64,000 nucleotides of DNA from Sphingobium aromaticiconvertens (GTDB lineage: Bacteria; Pseudomonadota; Alphaproteobacteria; Sphingomonadales; Sphingomonadaceae), in assembly GCF_037154075.1 (NCBI RefSeq), contig NZ_JBANRJ010000001.1, positions 2,227,501 to 2,291,500 of the forward strand. Reading direction: 5' to 3'. Each line of letters opens with the position of its first letter. The stretch's first letter is position 1. The position numbers and the translations under genes are program-made. Below are positions 52,395 to 61,027 of the stretch, in pieces. The notes below the pieces were generated by a model that was given only the letters and a program-made list of their open reading frames with translations, ran no database searches and was not told the DNA's origin.

Positions 52395-52979
52395 TCAGAC
52401 GGCGCGGACCTCGGTCACTTCGGGCACATAATGTTTCAGCAACTGCTCGATGCCGTTCTTCAGCGTGGCGCTGGAGGAGGGGCAGCCCGAGCAGGCGCCC
52501 TGCATCTGAAGGAACACCTTGCCCTTGTCGAAGCCACGATAGACGATGTCGCCACCGTCATTGGCGACGGCAGGCCGCACGCGCGTTTCGATCAATTCAC
52601 GGATCTGCGCGATGACTTCTGCGTCGGCGGGATCGTCGGTGAAATCCTCTTCCGCAGGCGGCACGCTGATTCCGCCAGCAGAGCCGGGGTTGAAGAGTGG
52701 CATGTTGGCGGAGAAATGATCGAGCATCAGGCCAAGCACATCGGTCTTCAGGTCGCTCCAGGCGACGCCCGGTGCGGCCGTGACAGACACAAAATCGCTG
52801 CCGAAAAAAACGCCGGTCACGTCGCCCAGCCCGAACAGGGCGTCCGCGAGAGGCGAGGCTTCCGCCTCTTCGGGCGTCGCGAAATCGCGCGTGCCTGCCG
52901 TCATTACCGGGCGGCCGGGCAGGAATTTCAGCGTTGCCGGGTTGGGCGTGGTTTCGGTTTCTATCAGCATGGCTCCCAT
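52395..52979 (-). CDS. NifU-family Fe-S scaffold protein (Nfu)
   Basis: 194 residues. The N-terminal Nfu domain starts LIETETTPNPATLKFLPGRPV and the C-terminal NifU domain carries the CxxC cluster site GACSGCPSSSATLKNGIE (about residues 162-165 for the cysteines). Transfers Fe-S clusters to apoproteins. ATGs at 52979 and 52970 are both possible; the second begins the conserved part. First gene of the minus-strand housekeeping run. Confidence 0.93.
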   Translation of the reverse strand: MGAMLIETETTPNPATLKFLPGRPVMTAGTRDFATPEEAEASPLADALFGLGDVTGVFFGSDFVSVTAAPGVAWSDLKTDVLGLMLDHFSANMPLFNPGSAGGISVPPAEEDFTDDPADAEVIAQIRELIETRVRPAVANDGGDIVYRGFDKGKVFLQMQGACSGCPSSSATLKNGIEQLLKHYVPEVTEVRAV

Positions 52980-53082
52980 GTGGGCGCGGCGCGCGCGCTA
53001 ATCAAGCGGAATGGCATGGTAAACGATGCGGAACTTCGCACCCCGCTGTCCATTGAATGAGAAAATATCTTCAAGGAGAGCC

Positions 53083-53556
53083 ATGATGAGCAACGAAACC
53101 GAAATCCGCAAAAGCTTCTGGAAGGATATGTCGGACAGCCCGTTCGTGATGCTCGGCCTGGATAGCGGCCACGGACACAGTATCCCGATGACGGCACATC
53201 TGGACAGGAATGCCAATCATGCGATCTGGTTCTTCACCAGCCGCGACAATCGACTAGCGCCTGGAGGCCCGGCGATGGCGCAGTTCGTGGGCAAGGACCA
53301 TTATCTGTTCGCCTGCATCAGCGGTACGCTGGTTGAGGAAACCGACGTGGCGGTGATCGATCATCACTGGACCCGCGAAAATGACGCCTGGTATCCCGGT
53401 GGCCGCACCGATCCCAATATGCTGATGCTCCGGTTTGATCTGGGCACGGCCGAAATCTGGCGCGCGGACGTGTCGATCAAGGGCATGTTCAAGATGCTGT
53501 TCGGTGGTGACGTGCGCACTGAGATGCAGGGCAAGCATGTAGAGGTCTCCCTATAG
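53083..53556 (+). CDS. pyridoxamine 5'-phosphate oxidase-like / general stress protein
   Basis: 157 residues from ATG 53083 with a strong AAGGAGAG. Split-barrel flavin-binding family (GSP26-like): KSFWKDMSDSPFVMLGLDSG, AIWFFTSRDNRLA and LFACISGTLVEETD, with WYPGGRTDPNMLMLRFDLGTAEIW near the end. Binds FMN, or possibly F420/heme; enzymatic activity is uncertain. Own terminator downstream. Confidence 0.83.
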   Translation: MMSNETEIRKSFWKDMSDSPFVMLGLDSGHGHSIPMTAHLDRNANHAIWFFTSRDNRLAPGGPAMAQFVGKDHYLFACISGTLVEETDVAVIDHHWTRENDAWYPGGRTDPNMLMLRFDLGTAEIWRADVSIKGMFKMLFGGDVRTEMQGKHVEVSL

Positions 53557-53586
53557 GCCCTATCCTGCCGCCGGAGAAAGGGGCGG

Positions 53587-53623
53587 GCGACCATTGCGTC
53601 CGTGCAATGGCCGCTTGCTTTTT
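53587..53623 (+). terminator. rho-independent terminator
   Basis: CCATTGC (53591-53597) pairs with GCAATGG (53604-53610), with an outer GCG/CGC extension, followed by a T-run at 53619-53623. It lies 30 bp after the stop of the PNPOx-like gene. Confidence 0.7.
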
Positions 53624-53845
53624 GCCTGCCCCTTCGCCATATGCACTGCAACGCAGCATGCGGGCCTTGATGGTCCCACAGCGATTGGTAGCGTGATCGT
53701 CCCGGCTCCGAAGGCCCAAGGACCGGCCAATGACAGTCTGCGCCAAGCTTGAGGCTTCCCTTTTCACGCGGGTCGTTTCGTAACCCGCCTCGCGCCCTTC
53801 CTGCGTCCGCAGCAAGCCGGCGCATGGCCGACTTGTGAGTATTCT

Positions 53846-55228
53846 ATGCAATTTAGTGACCTTGGCCTTGCCGAGCCGATCATGAAGGCGCTTGCCTCCA
53901 AAAATTACGTCGATCCGACCCCGATCCAGCAAAAGGCGATCCCCGTCTTGCTGGAGGGCAAGGATTTGTGCGGCATCGCCCAGACTGGCACCGGCAAGAC
54001 CGCAGCCTTCGCGCTGCCCAGCCTCGATTATTTCGCCAGGCACCCAAAGCCGACGCCGATCAAGGGTTGCCGCATGCTGGTGCTGGCCCCGACCCGCGAA
54101 CTCGCCGCGCAGATCGCGCAGAGCTTCCGCGACTATGGCCGCTTCCTGCGCCTGACCGTCGAAACCGTGTTCGGCGGCGTGCCGATCGGCAAGCAGATCC
54201 GCGCCCTGGCCCCCGGCGTCGACATCGTCGTCGCCACCCCCGGCCGCCTGCTCGATCTGATCGACCAGCGCGCGCTGACCATCAAGGACACGGAAATCTT
54301 CGTCCTCGACGAAGCCGACCAGATGATGGACATGGGCTTCATCCATCCCCTGAAGCGCGTCGCCAAGATGCTGCCGCAGGGCCGCCAGAACCTGTTTTTC
54401 TCCGCCACCATGCCCAAGGAAATCGAGGCGCTGGCCGCCCAGTTCCTGAACGATCCGGTCAAGGTCAGCGTCGCGCCGCAGTCCACCACGGCAGAGCGCG
54501 TTCGTCAGCAGATGACCTTTGTCAATCAGGGTGAGAAGCAGGCGCTTCTCCACATGGTCCTCAAGAGCGAGGAAATCGACCGCGCGCTGATCTTTACCCG
54601 CACCAAGCACGGCGCCGACCGCGTCGTGCGCTTCCTTGAGGGCGCGGGCATCGACGCCTTCGCTATCCACGGCAACAAGAGTCAGGGCCAGCGCACCACC
54701 GCGCTCCAGGCCTTCCGTCAGGGCAAGGTGAAGTTGCTGGTCGCGACCGACATCGCCGCGCGCGGCATCGACGTGTCGGGCGTGTCGCACGTCATCAACT
54801 TCGAAATCCCCAATGTGGCCGAACAATATGTCCACCGCATCGGCCGTACCGCGCGCGCGGGTGCAGAGGGTGTGGCGATCAGCTTCGTGGCGGATGATGA
54901 ACGGCCCTACCTCAAGGCGATTGAGCGCACGACCCGCGTAAAGCTGGAAGTCGTGCCGTTGCCGGAAAACTTCATGGAAGCGGTCCGCAACCTGCCCAAG
55001 CCCGCCGCGCCAAAGAAAGGCCCGAGCCAGACCCCGCAGCAGCAGGCTCGCCGCGCCGACGGCCAGCGCAAATATCAGGACGGCCAGAAGCAGGGTCGCG
55101 GCGGTGCCGACCGCGCCCATCGCCCCGAGGGTGACGGCACAGGCAAGCCCAGCTTCCCCCGCCGTCGCCGCAGCGGTGGCGTGGGCGCACACAAGGGCGC
55201 TGTTCAGCGCACCAATGCGCCGCGCTGA
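53846..55228 (+). CDS. rhlE: DEAD-box ATP-dependent RNA helicase, RhlE-like
   Basis: 460 residues. FSDLGLAEPIMKALASKNYV Q-motif region, AQTGTGKTAAF (about residue 44), PTRELAAQIAQ, DEAD in VLDEADQMMDMGF, SATMP, and HRIGRTARAG. The C-terminal tail is Gln/Lys/Arg/Gly-rich and basic. A long leader (220 bp after the upstream terminator) without a gene would suit cold-shock or autoregulatory control, but no known motif is recognised. Second RhlE paralog of the window. Confidence 0.94.
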   Translation: MQFSDLGLAEPIMKALASKNYVDPTPIQQKAIPVLLEGKDLCGIAQTGTGKTAAFALPSLDYFARHPKPTPIKGCRMLVLAPTRELAAQIAQSFRDYGRFLRLTVETVFGGVPIGKQIRALAPGVDIVVATPGRLLDLIDQRALTIKDTEIFVLDEADQMMDMGFIHPLKRVAKMLPQGRQNLFFSATMPKEIEALAAQFLNDPVKVSVAPQSTTAERVRQQMTFVNQGEKQALLHMVLKSEEIDRALIFTRTKHGADRVVRFLEGAGIDAFAIHGNKSQGQRTTALQAFRQGKVKLLVATDIAARGIDVSGVSHVINFEIPNVAEQYVHRIGRTARAGAEGVAISFVADDERPYLKAIERTTRVKLEVVPLPENFMEAVRNLPKPAAPKKGPSQTPQQQARRADGQRKYQDGQKQGRGGADRAHRPEGDGTGKPSFPRRRRSGGVGAHKGAVQRTNAPR

Positions 55229-55233
55229 GATTT

Positions 55234-55285
55234 AGCGGACAAATGAAGTAAAGTGGCGGCGGGCAGAAATGTCCGCTGCTTTTTT
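55234..55285 (+). terminator. rho-independent terminator after rhlE
   Basis: AGCGGACA (55234-55241) pairs with TGTCCGCT (55270-55277), followed by GC and six T (55280-55285). The loop is long (28 bases). Confidence 0.7.
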
Positions 55286-55360
55286 GTTGCAACCGTGTTG
55301 GCGAGCGCGAGGGGCGATAAGGGTGGATGGCGGACGGTCCGTTTTCATCGATCGGAGGCA

Positions 55361-55561
55361 TTAATGCCTAAGGAATGGCAGCACGATCTTATTCAATAAC
55401 GAGATGAGCGCGATCGTTATGGCCATCGCACCCAGACACAAAACCAGCGCTTTGGGGGAAAGCCAGAACAGCGCATAAGCTGCATACATGGCAGTGAGAA
55501 CGCCACTGATCATCAGGCTCACTATGATGCATGGCACCAACAGCCACGCGAAAAATCTCAT
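55361..55561 (-). CDS. small membrane protein
   Basis: 66 residues from ATG 55561 (MRFFAWLLVPCIIVSLMISG); a GTG five codons upstream is possible. Two transmembrane helices (about 4-26 and 36-58) separated by a short loop with WLSPKA, and a basic end PFLRH. No family recognised. It stands alone between the converging rhlE and the former end of gyrA. Confidence 0.55.
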   Translation of the reverse strand: MRFFAWLLVPCIIVSLMISGVLTAMYAAYALFWLSPKALVLCLGAMAITIALISLLNKIVLPFLRH

Positions 55562-55732
55562 GCTCTGTATCACCACATTGTCATGCTAACGCAGTTCATG
55601 CAGCGATACCATCTATCGTCCGATAATGGTCGCTAGCTGACAAGCGAGCTTTTGGCTCCCCTGACCGGTGCCCGTTCCGCAATTGAAGGCTCGCCCCAGC
55701 GGCTTTGCAGTTGGGCCTTTTGCCGACCCCTA

Positions 55733-55755
55733 CGGGGAGCATTTTCTGCTCCCCG
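55733..55755. terminator. stem-loop, probably the original gyrA terminator
   Basis: CGGGGAGCA (55733-55741) and TGCTCCCCG (55747-55755) form a perfect 9-bp stem. It lies 8 bp beyond the ancestral gyrA stop codon but is now cut off from gyrA by the IS. Confidence 0.5.
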
Positions 55756-55762
55756 TTGCCTG

Positions 55763-55796
55763 TCATTCGGTGTCGGACGCTTCGGGGGCGAAGCTA
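55763..55796 (-). pseudogene. detached 3' end of gyrA
   Basis: On the minus strand this stretch encodes SFAPEASDTE and a TGA stop (55763-55765). Removing the IS and one copy of the target duplication joins it in frame to the gyrA codons EAGA at 56642 onward, giving EAGASFAPEASDTE. It is therefore the displaced original C-terminus of GyrA. Confidence 0.85.
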
Positions 55797-56641
55797 GGGT
55801 CAGGACCTGTTAAATTGCTTGCGCATTGGGTGATGGGTTGATTCAATAGCAGCGTTAGGAGGCGCTGCCGATGGATGTTCCGTTTCTGCTGAGTGAGGCG
55901 CAGATGCGCCGGATCGAGCCGTATTTTCCCTTGTCTCATGGGGTGCCAAGAGTGGATGATCGGCGGATAGTGTCTGGGATCATTTACGTCATCAAGCACG
56001 GGCTGATGTGGCGCGACGCGCCCAAGGAGTATGGCCCACACAAGACGATCTACAATCGTTTCATCCGCTGGAGCAGGCTCGGCGTGTTCAACAAAATCTT
56101 CGCTGGCTTGGCAGCAAAGGGCGGCAAGCCCGACCAGTTGATGATCGATGCAACCCACCTGAAAGCACACCGGACGGCGGCAAGCCTGCTTAAAAAGGGG
56201 ATGTTCCCCGACGTATCGGACGCACCAAAGGCGGCCTGAACTCCAAGCTACATGCCGTATGCGATGGCAAAGGCCGACCGCTCATCATGCTGCTCAGTGA
56301 AGGGCAGATGAGCGATTATAAGGGCGCTGCACTGATGATCGATGCCTTCCCGAAGGCAAAGGTCCTGCTGGGCGACAAGGGCTATGACGCCGACTGGTTC
56401 CGCGCGGCACTGGCCGACCGCAAGATCACGGCCTGCATCCCGTCAAAGGGGAACCGGAAAGTGCCCATTCCACACGACACGGCGCTCTATAGACAGCGGC
56501 ACAAAGTCGAGAATATGTTCGGCAGGATCAAGGACTGGCGGCGCATCCACACGCGCTACGATCGTTGCGCCCATACCTTCATGTCCGCCATCTGCATCGC
56601 CGCGACCGTTATATTCTGGATCAATCAATGAGTCCTGACCC
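55797..56641 (+). mobile_element. IS5-family insertion sequence (IS427-like group)
   Basis: 845 bp with terminal inverted repeats GGGTCAGGAC (55797-55806) and GTCCTGACCC (56632-56641). Flanked by TA on both sides (55795-55796 and 56642-56643), or read as a CTAG duplication with one base fewer in each repeat. The interior holds a two-frame transposase. Inserted into the 3' end of gyrA. Both ends and the transposase appear intact, so the element may be active. Confidence 0.9.
55871..56631 (+). CDS. IS5-family transposase in two overlapping frames (frameshift at A5G4)
   Basis: The first frame (55871-56239) encodes the N-terminal DUF4096-like domain: FLLSEAQMRRIEPYFPLSHG and YGPHKTIYNRFIRWSRLG, with the first catalytic Asp in MIDATHLKAHRT. 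The second frame continues as RRIGRTKGGLNSKLHAV from just after 56192 and ends at 56631, with the second Asp in LLGDKGYDADWF and the catalytic Glu in RHKVENMFGRIKDW. A -1 shift at the A5G4 run (56192-56200) fuses the two, as is typical for this group. A translation start inside the second frame (56287) would lack the first Asp. Confidence 0.88.
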
Positions 56642-59330
56642 TAGCCCCTGCTTCGATCGACTCCACGGCTTCTTCGCCGTCACTGTCGCTTTCTTCGATC
56701 CGTGCGGCGCTGACCACATGCTCGTTGTCAGCCACGTTGAACAGGCGCACGCCTGCCGAGTTGCGGCCGATGATGCGCATGGAGGACAGGCCCATGCGGA
56801 TGAGCTTCGCCTGATCAGTGACCAGCATCAGTTCATCTTCATGCCGCGCCGGAAAGCTGGCGACGACCGGGCCATTGCGGCCGATATTGTCGATGTTGGT
56901 GATACCCTGTCCGCCGCGATTGGTGCGGCGATAGTCATAGGCCGACGAAATCTTGCCATAGCCGTTGGCGCAGACGGTGAGGAGGAATTGTTCCTGTTCC
57001 ACCAACTGCTGGAAGCGTTCCGCCGGCATTTCCGGCGCGCCTTCCTTCTCCCCCTTCCACGGGGCGAAGCGCAGATAATCCTCACGCTCTTCCTGCGTGG
57101 TGCCGACGCGGTGCAGGATGGAGAGCGAGATGACCTCGTCGTCCGCCTTCAGCGTCACGCCGCGCACGCCGGTCGAGGTGCGGCTCTGAAACTCGCGCAC
57201 ATCGGTGGCGGCGAAGCGGATCGCCTTGCCCTGACGGGTGGCGAGCAGGATGTCGTCGCCTTCGTTCAGGATGGCGACGCCGATCAGATGATCGTCGCTG
57301 TCATCGTCAAAGCGCATTGCGATCTTGCCGTTGCTGGGCACATTGGCGAAGGCGTCCATGCTGTTGCGGCGCACGGTGCCGTTCGCGGTCGCGAACATGA
57401 CGTGCAGATCCTTCCAGCTTTCCTCATCCTCCGGCAACGGCAGGACGGTCTGGATGGTTTCGCCCGGACCCAGCGGCAGCAGGTTGATCATCGGTCGCCC
57501 GCGTGTGGCTGGCCCACCTTCAGGCAGGCGCCAGACCTTCATGCGATAGACTTTTCCGGCGGTCGAGAAGAACAGGACCGGCGTGTGGGTCGAGGTGACG
57601 AACAGGCTGGTGATCGCATCCTCATCCTTGGTCGTCATGCCCGATCGGCCCTTGCCGCCGCGTGCCTGAGCACGGAAGCTTTCAAGCGGGGTACGCTTGA
57701 TATAGCCCTGCACGGTGACGGTGACGACCATCTCCTCGCGCTCGATCAGATCCTCGTCGTCGATGCCATCGGCGGCGGGTGCGATTTCCGAGAGGCGCGG
57801 GGTCGCAAATTCGCGCTCGATCGCCTCAAACTCTTCGCGCATCAGGGCGTAGAGTTTTACCCGGTCGCCAAGGATAGCGAGATATTCGGCGATAGCCTCT
57901 GCCAGTTCGGCCAGTTCCTTGCCGATTTCGTCCCGGCCAAGGCCAGTCAGGCGGTGGAGGCGCAGGTCCAGGATGGCGCGAACCTGGGCGTCGGACAGGC
58001 GATAGGTTTCGCCCTCGATGTCCACATCAATGGCTTCCACCAGCTTGATATATTGCGCGATCTCCGCGACCGGCCAGTCGCGGGCGATCAGGGCTTCGCG
58101 CGCAAGCACGGGGCTGGCAGAACCGCGGATGATGCGGACGACTTCGTCGAGGTTCGTGACCGCGATGACGAGGCCCAGCAAGATATGCGCCCGGTCGCGC
58201 GCCTTGTTCAGTTCAAACTTGGTGCGGCGGGTGATGACCTCTTCGCGGAACTTGACGAAGGCTTCGATAATGTCGCGCAGGTTCAGCAGTTCCGGGCGGC
58301 CGCCACGGATGGCGAGCATATTGGCCGGGAAACTCGACTGGGCAGGGGTGTTGCGCCACAACTGGTTGAGCACGACCTCGGCGGTCGCGTCGCGTTTCAG
58401 GTCCATGACGATCCGCACGCCTTCGCGGCTGGATTCGTCGCGAATGTCGCTGATCCCCTCGATCCGCTTTTCCTTGGCGGCCTCGGCAATCTTTTCAACA
58501 AGGCCGTTCTTGCCGACCTGATAGGGAATGGCGGTCAGGACGATCGACTGGCGATCGCCGCGCCCTTCTTCAATCTCATAACGCGAACGCATCATGATCG
58601 AACCGCGCCCGGTATGATAGGCGGACTTCGCGCCCGTCTGGCCCAGGATCAGCGGCGCGGTGGGGAAATCGGGACCGGGAACGATGGCGATCAGTTCGTC
58701 GATCGTGATGGCGGGGTCTTCGATATAGGCAAGGCAGGCGCGCAGCACTTCGCCCAGATTATGCGGCGGGATGTTAGTCGCCATGCCGACCGCGATGCCG
58801 CCCGCGCCGTTGACCAGCAGGTTGGGGAAGCGCGCGGGCAGCACCTGCGGCTCGCTTTCCGAAGCGTCATAGTTGGGCGTGAAGTCGACCGTATCCTTGT
58901 CGAGATCCTCCAGCAGCGCATTGGCCACCTTGGCAAGGCGCGCTTCGGTGTAACGCATGGCGGCCGGCGGATCGGGGTCCATCGATCCGAAGTTGCCCTG
59001 ACCGTCGATCAGGGGCACGCGCATCGACCAGTCCTGGGTCATGCGGGCCAGGGCGTCGTATATCGAACTGTCGCCATGCGGGTGATATTTACCCATCACC
59101 TCGCCGACAAGGCGCGCGGATTTGCGATAGGGGCGGTTGTAGACGAAGCCGGATTCGTTCGCGGCATAGAGGATGCGGCGATGCACGGGCTTCAGGCCGT
59201 CCCGCACGTCAGGCAGCGCGCGTGAGACGATCACCGACATGGCGTAGTCGAGGTAGCTCGCCTTCATCTCGTCAACGATGCTGACGGGGCTGATATCGGA
59301 GGGGTCGGCGAGCAGTGTCTCGTCGGTCAA
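56625..59330 (-). CDS. gyrA: DNA gyrase subunit A with IS-altered C-terminus
   Basis: 901 residues. The catalytic core has the active tyrosine in [10 protein letters not shown] (Tyr127) and the quinolone-resistance region [15 protein letters not shown] with Ser88 and Asp92 at the positions of E. coli Ser83/Asp87, i.e. the sensitive form. The GyrA box is QARGGKG, before the DNA-wrapping beta-pinwheel. The last five codons (RVRTH) and the stop come from the IS end at 56625-56641; the ancestral tail was SFAPEASDTE. The loss affects only the acidic extreme C-terminus, so supercoiling activity is probably kept, though that tail modulates wrapping in some species. Confidence 0.95.
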   Translation of the reverse strand: MTDETLLADPSDISPVSIVDEMKASYLDYAMSVIVSRALPDVRDGLKPVHRRILYAANESGFVYNRPYRKSARLVGEVMGKYHPHGDSSIYDALARMTQDWSMRVPLIDGQGNFGSMDPDPPAAMRYTEARLAKVANALLEDLDKDTVDFTPNYDASESEPQVLPARFPNLLVNGAGGIAVGMATNIPPHNLGEVLRACLAYIEDPAITIDELIAIVPGPDFPTAPLILGQTGAKSAYHTGRGSIMMRSRYEIEEGRGDRQSIVLTAIPYQVGKNGLVEKIAEAAKEKRIEGISDIRDESSREGVRIVMDLKRDATAEVVLNQLWRNTPAQSSFPANMLAIRGGRPELLNLRDIIEAFVKFREEVITRRTKFELNKARDRAHILLGLVIAVTNLDEVVRIIRGSASPVLAREALIARDWPVAEIAQYIKLVEAIDVDIEGETYRLSDAQVRAILDLRLHRLTGLGRDEIGKELAELAEAIAEYLAILGDRVKLYALMREEFEAIEREFATPRLSEIAPAADGIDDEDLIEREEMVVTVTVQGYIKRTPLESFRAQARGGKGRSGMTTKDEDAITSLFVTSTHTPVLFFSTAGKVYRMKVWRLPEGGPATRGRPMINLLPLGPGETIQTVLPLPEDEESWKDLHVMFATANGTVRRNSMDAFANVPSNGKIAMRFDDDSDDHLIGVAILNEGDDILLATRQGKAIRFAATDVREFQSRTSTGVRGVTLKADDEVISLSILHRVGTTQEEREDYLRFAPWKGEKEGAPEMPAERFQQLVEQEQFLLTVCANGYGKISSAYDYRRTNRGGQGITNIDNIGRNGPVVASFPARHEDELMLVTDQAKLIRMGLSSMRIIGRNSAGVRLFNVADNEHVVSAARIEESDSDGEEAVESIEAGARVRTH

Positions 59331-59612
59331 GGCGACTCTCTTTTTTCGTGAATGAATGTTGTTACGGCTGCACTAGACCAGTGAAATAGTCCTGTCACCC
59401 CTCGCGCATATACGCGCGCGCTCGCGCGGCCTTGCGCGGCTGGATCAAGCGGTAAAGAAATGCCCGCGAAACGAATTTCGGGAACGAAGCAAGGACATGA
59501 CAGTTGCCAAAGCGGTGATTATAGGCTTGTTCAACGGTCATTCACGCGTCGGCCCCTAACCGGCGAACAACCAAAGTCGCCCGCCGCGCGGGCGCGCAAA
59601 GGAGATTGGATC
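59331..59612. other. 282-bp intergenic region between gyrA and the exported repeat gene
   Basis: Divergent promoter region. An alternating purine-pyrimidine tract (ATATACGCGCGCGC) lies near 59407-59420. I see no gene, no clear -35/-10 pair and no recognisable operator. Confidence 0.4.
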
Positions 59613-60884
59613 ATGCGTTTTGTTTCCCCCGTGGCGCTTGCGCTCGCCCTTGCGATGACCAGCGGCGCGGTCACGGCCCCGGCCTTCGCGCAAAAAAAAG
59701 GCAAGGAAGAAGCGCCCAAGGTCAAGGTATCGCCTGAGGTGGTGAAGCCGATCGTCGCTGCCCAGCAGGCAATGGACAAGCAGGACTTCGCGACCGCCAA
59801 GGCCTCGATCGCCGAAGCGGAAGGCCTGGCCAAGACCGGGGACGACAAATATCAGATCGCGGCGACGAAGCTGAACCTGTCGATCGCGAGCAAGGATTCC
59901 GCGCTGCAGGTGCAGGCGTTGAACCAGATGCTGGATAGCGGCCTGACCCCCGCCGCGAACGTCGGCCAGTTCTCGGCAGTAGCGGCTGACGCCGAATTGC
60001 AGGCGAAAAACTATGACGCATCGATCACGCGCGCTCAGGCCGCGATCCAGGCCGGGTACAAGCCCGAGCAGGTCAATGTGACGCTGGCGCAGGCCTATTT
60101 CGGCAAGGCGGGAACGGCTAACGCGTCGGCAGAACCGGCGCGCGGGCTGAACCAGAAGGGCCTGGCCGCATTGAAGGCTGCCGCAGATGGCTCGAAGGCC
60201 GCCGGCCAGCCGGTTCCGGCGCAATGGTATCAGATCGGCGTCGGCCGTGCAGCAGCGGCAAAGCTGCCCGAGGTCACCGACTGGGCGAAGTGGGCCTATG
60301 AAGCCGACCCCAAGGGCGAGAATCTCCGCACCCTGATCCGCTTGTTCCAGCAGGCCAATCCGGCAATCTCCAATCGCGAAAATCTGGACGTGTTGCGCCT
60401 GATGGCGACGTCCAACGGCCTGGTCGTCGCGGGCGACTTCACCGAATATGCCGAAATGGCGTCGAAGACCGGCATTTATGGCGAAGTGAAGTCGGCGATC
60501 GATGCCGGCCGTGCAAAGGGCGTGCTGAACGCTTCGCAGGGTGGTGACATCTATCAGCAGGCAAATACCAGAATCGCGAGCGACAAGTCGACGCTGGGGG
60601 CGGCAGAGGCTGACGCGAAGAAGGGCGCCAACGGCAAGATCGCGGCCGCCACGGGCGACGCGTATCTGGGCTATGGCGATTATGCCAAGGCAGCGGCGAT
60701 GTTCCAGCTTGCCACGCAGAAGGGCGGCGTGGACGCGGACGAAATCAACACGCGCCTGGGCATTGCAAAGGCGCGCAGTGGTGACTTTGCGGGGGCCAAG
60801 ACGGCTTTCCAGGCGGTGCAGGGTGGCGCGCGCAAGCAGATAGCGGGCCTGTGGCTCTCCTATCTGGCGACCAAGGGCGCCTGA
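59613..60884 (+). CDS. exported tetratricopeptide-like repeat protein
   Basis: 423 residues from ATG 59613, after AAAGGAG. Signal peptide with cleavage after PAFAQ (about residue 27), then a Lys-rich segment. The mature protein is alpha-helical and alanine-rich with TPR-like repeats (MDKQDFATAKASIAEAEGLA; GDAYLGYGDYAKAAAMFQLA; NTRLGIAKARSGDFAGAKTAF). Probably a periplasmic scaffold. The next gene (61028) is a diverged tandem copy with the same C-terminal arrangement ending in GLW. Function unknown. Confidence 0.8.
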   Translation: MRFVSPVALALALAMTSGAVTAPAFAQKKGKEEAPKVKVSPEVVKPIVAAQQAMDKQDFATAKASIAEAEGLAKTGDDKYQIAATKLNLSIASKDSALQVQALNQMLDSGLTPAANVGQFSAVAADAELQAKNYDASITRAQAAIQAGYKPEQVNVTLAQAYFGKAGTANASAEPARGLNQKGLAALKAAADGSKAAGQPVPAQWYQIGVGRAAAAKLPEVTDWAKWAYEADPKGENLRTLIRLFQQANPAISNRENLDVLRLMATSNGLVVAGDFTEYAEMASKTGIYGEVKSAIDAGRAKGVLNASQGGDIYQQANTRIASDKSTLGAAEADAKKGANGKIAAATGDAYLGYGDYAKAAAMFQLATQKGGVDADEINTRLGIAKARSGDFAGAKTAFQAVQGGARKQIAGLWLSYLATKGA

Positions 60885-60912
60885 CGACAGAAAAGGGCGC
60901 CTGACGACAGAA
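60873..60912. repeat. 20-bp tandem duplication across the stop codon
   Basis: AAGGGCGCCTGACGACAGAA occurs at 60873-60892 and 60893-60912. The first copy contains the stop codon of the preceding gene. Confidence 0.93.
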
Positions 60913-60944
60913 AAGGGCGCGCATCAAAAGGGGTGCGCGCCCTT
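60913..60944 (+). terminator. rho-independent terminator
   Basis: AAGGGCGCGCA (60913-60923) pairs with TGCGCGCCCTT (60934-60944), an 11-bp perfect stem with a 10-base loop. The following run is weak (ATATAC). Confidence 0.65.
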
Positions 60945-61027
60945 ATATACCCCGGTTCGCCGGGCAGCGATTGCGGATATCATGCGGCGTCGAGGATATC
61001 GGTCCGCAACGGGGAGGCATATTTATC

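Noticed and set aside
53624..53845. Riboswitch in the leader of the second rhlE
   Set aside because: Some short complementary stretches exist, but nothing matches a riboswitch class I can recognise from sequence.
56287..56631. Second IS frame as an independent gene
   Set aside because: It lacks the first catalytic Asp, and the frame is open back to the A5G4 run with conserved transposase residues, so it is the second part of a frameshifted transposase.
56565..59225. Very long open frame antisense to gyrA
   Set aside because: It mirrors gyrA codon structure in a high-GC sequence, has no recognisable domain, and gyrA is certain. Treated as a shadow, as are similar long antisense frames at 6531-8240, 29539-31155 and 36578-38116.
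59400..59430. CGCG-rich alternating tract as an origin or special structure
   Set aside because: Short, with no DnaA-box cluster nearby and no replication-initiation gene. Probably chance in a GC-rich promoter region.
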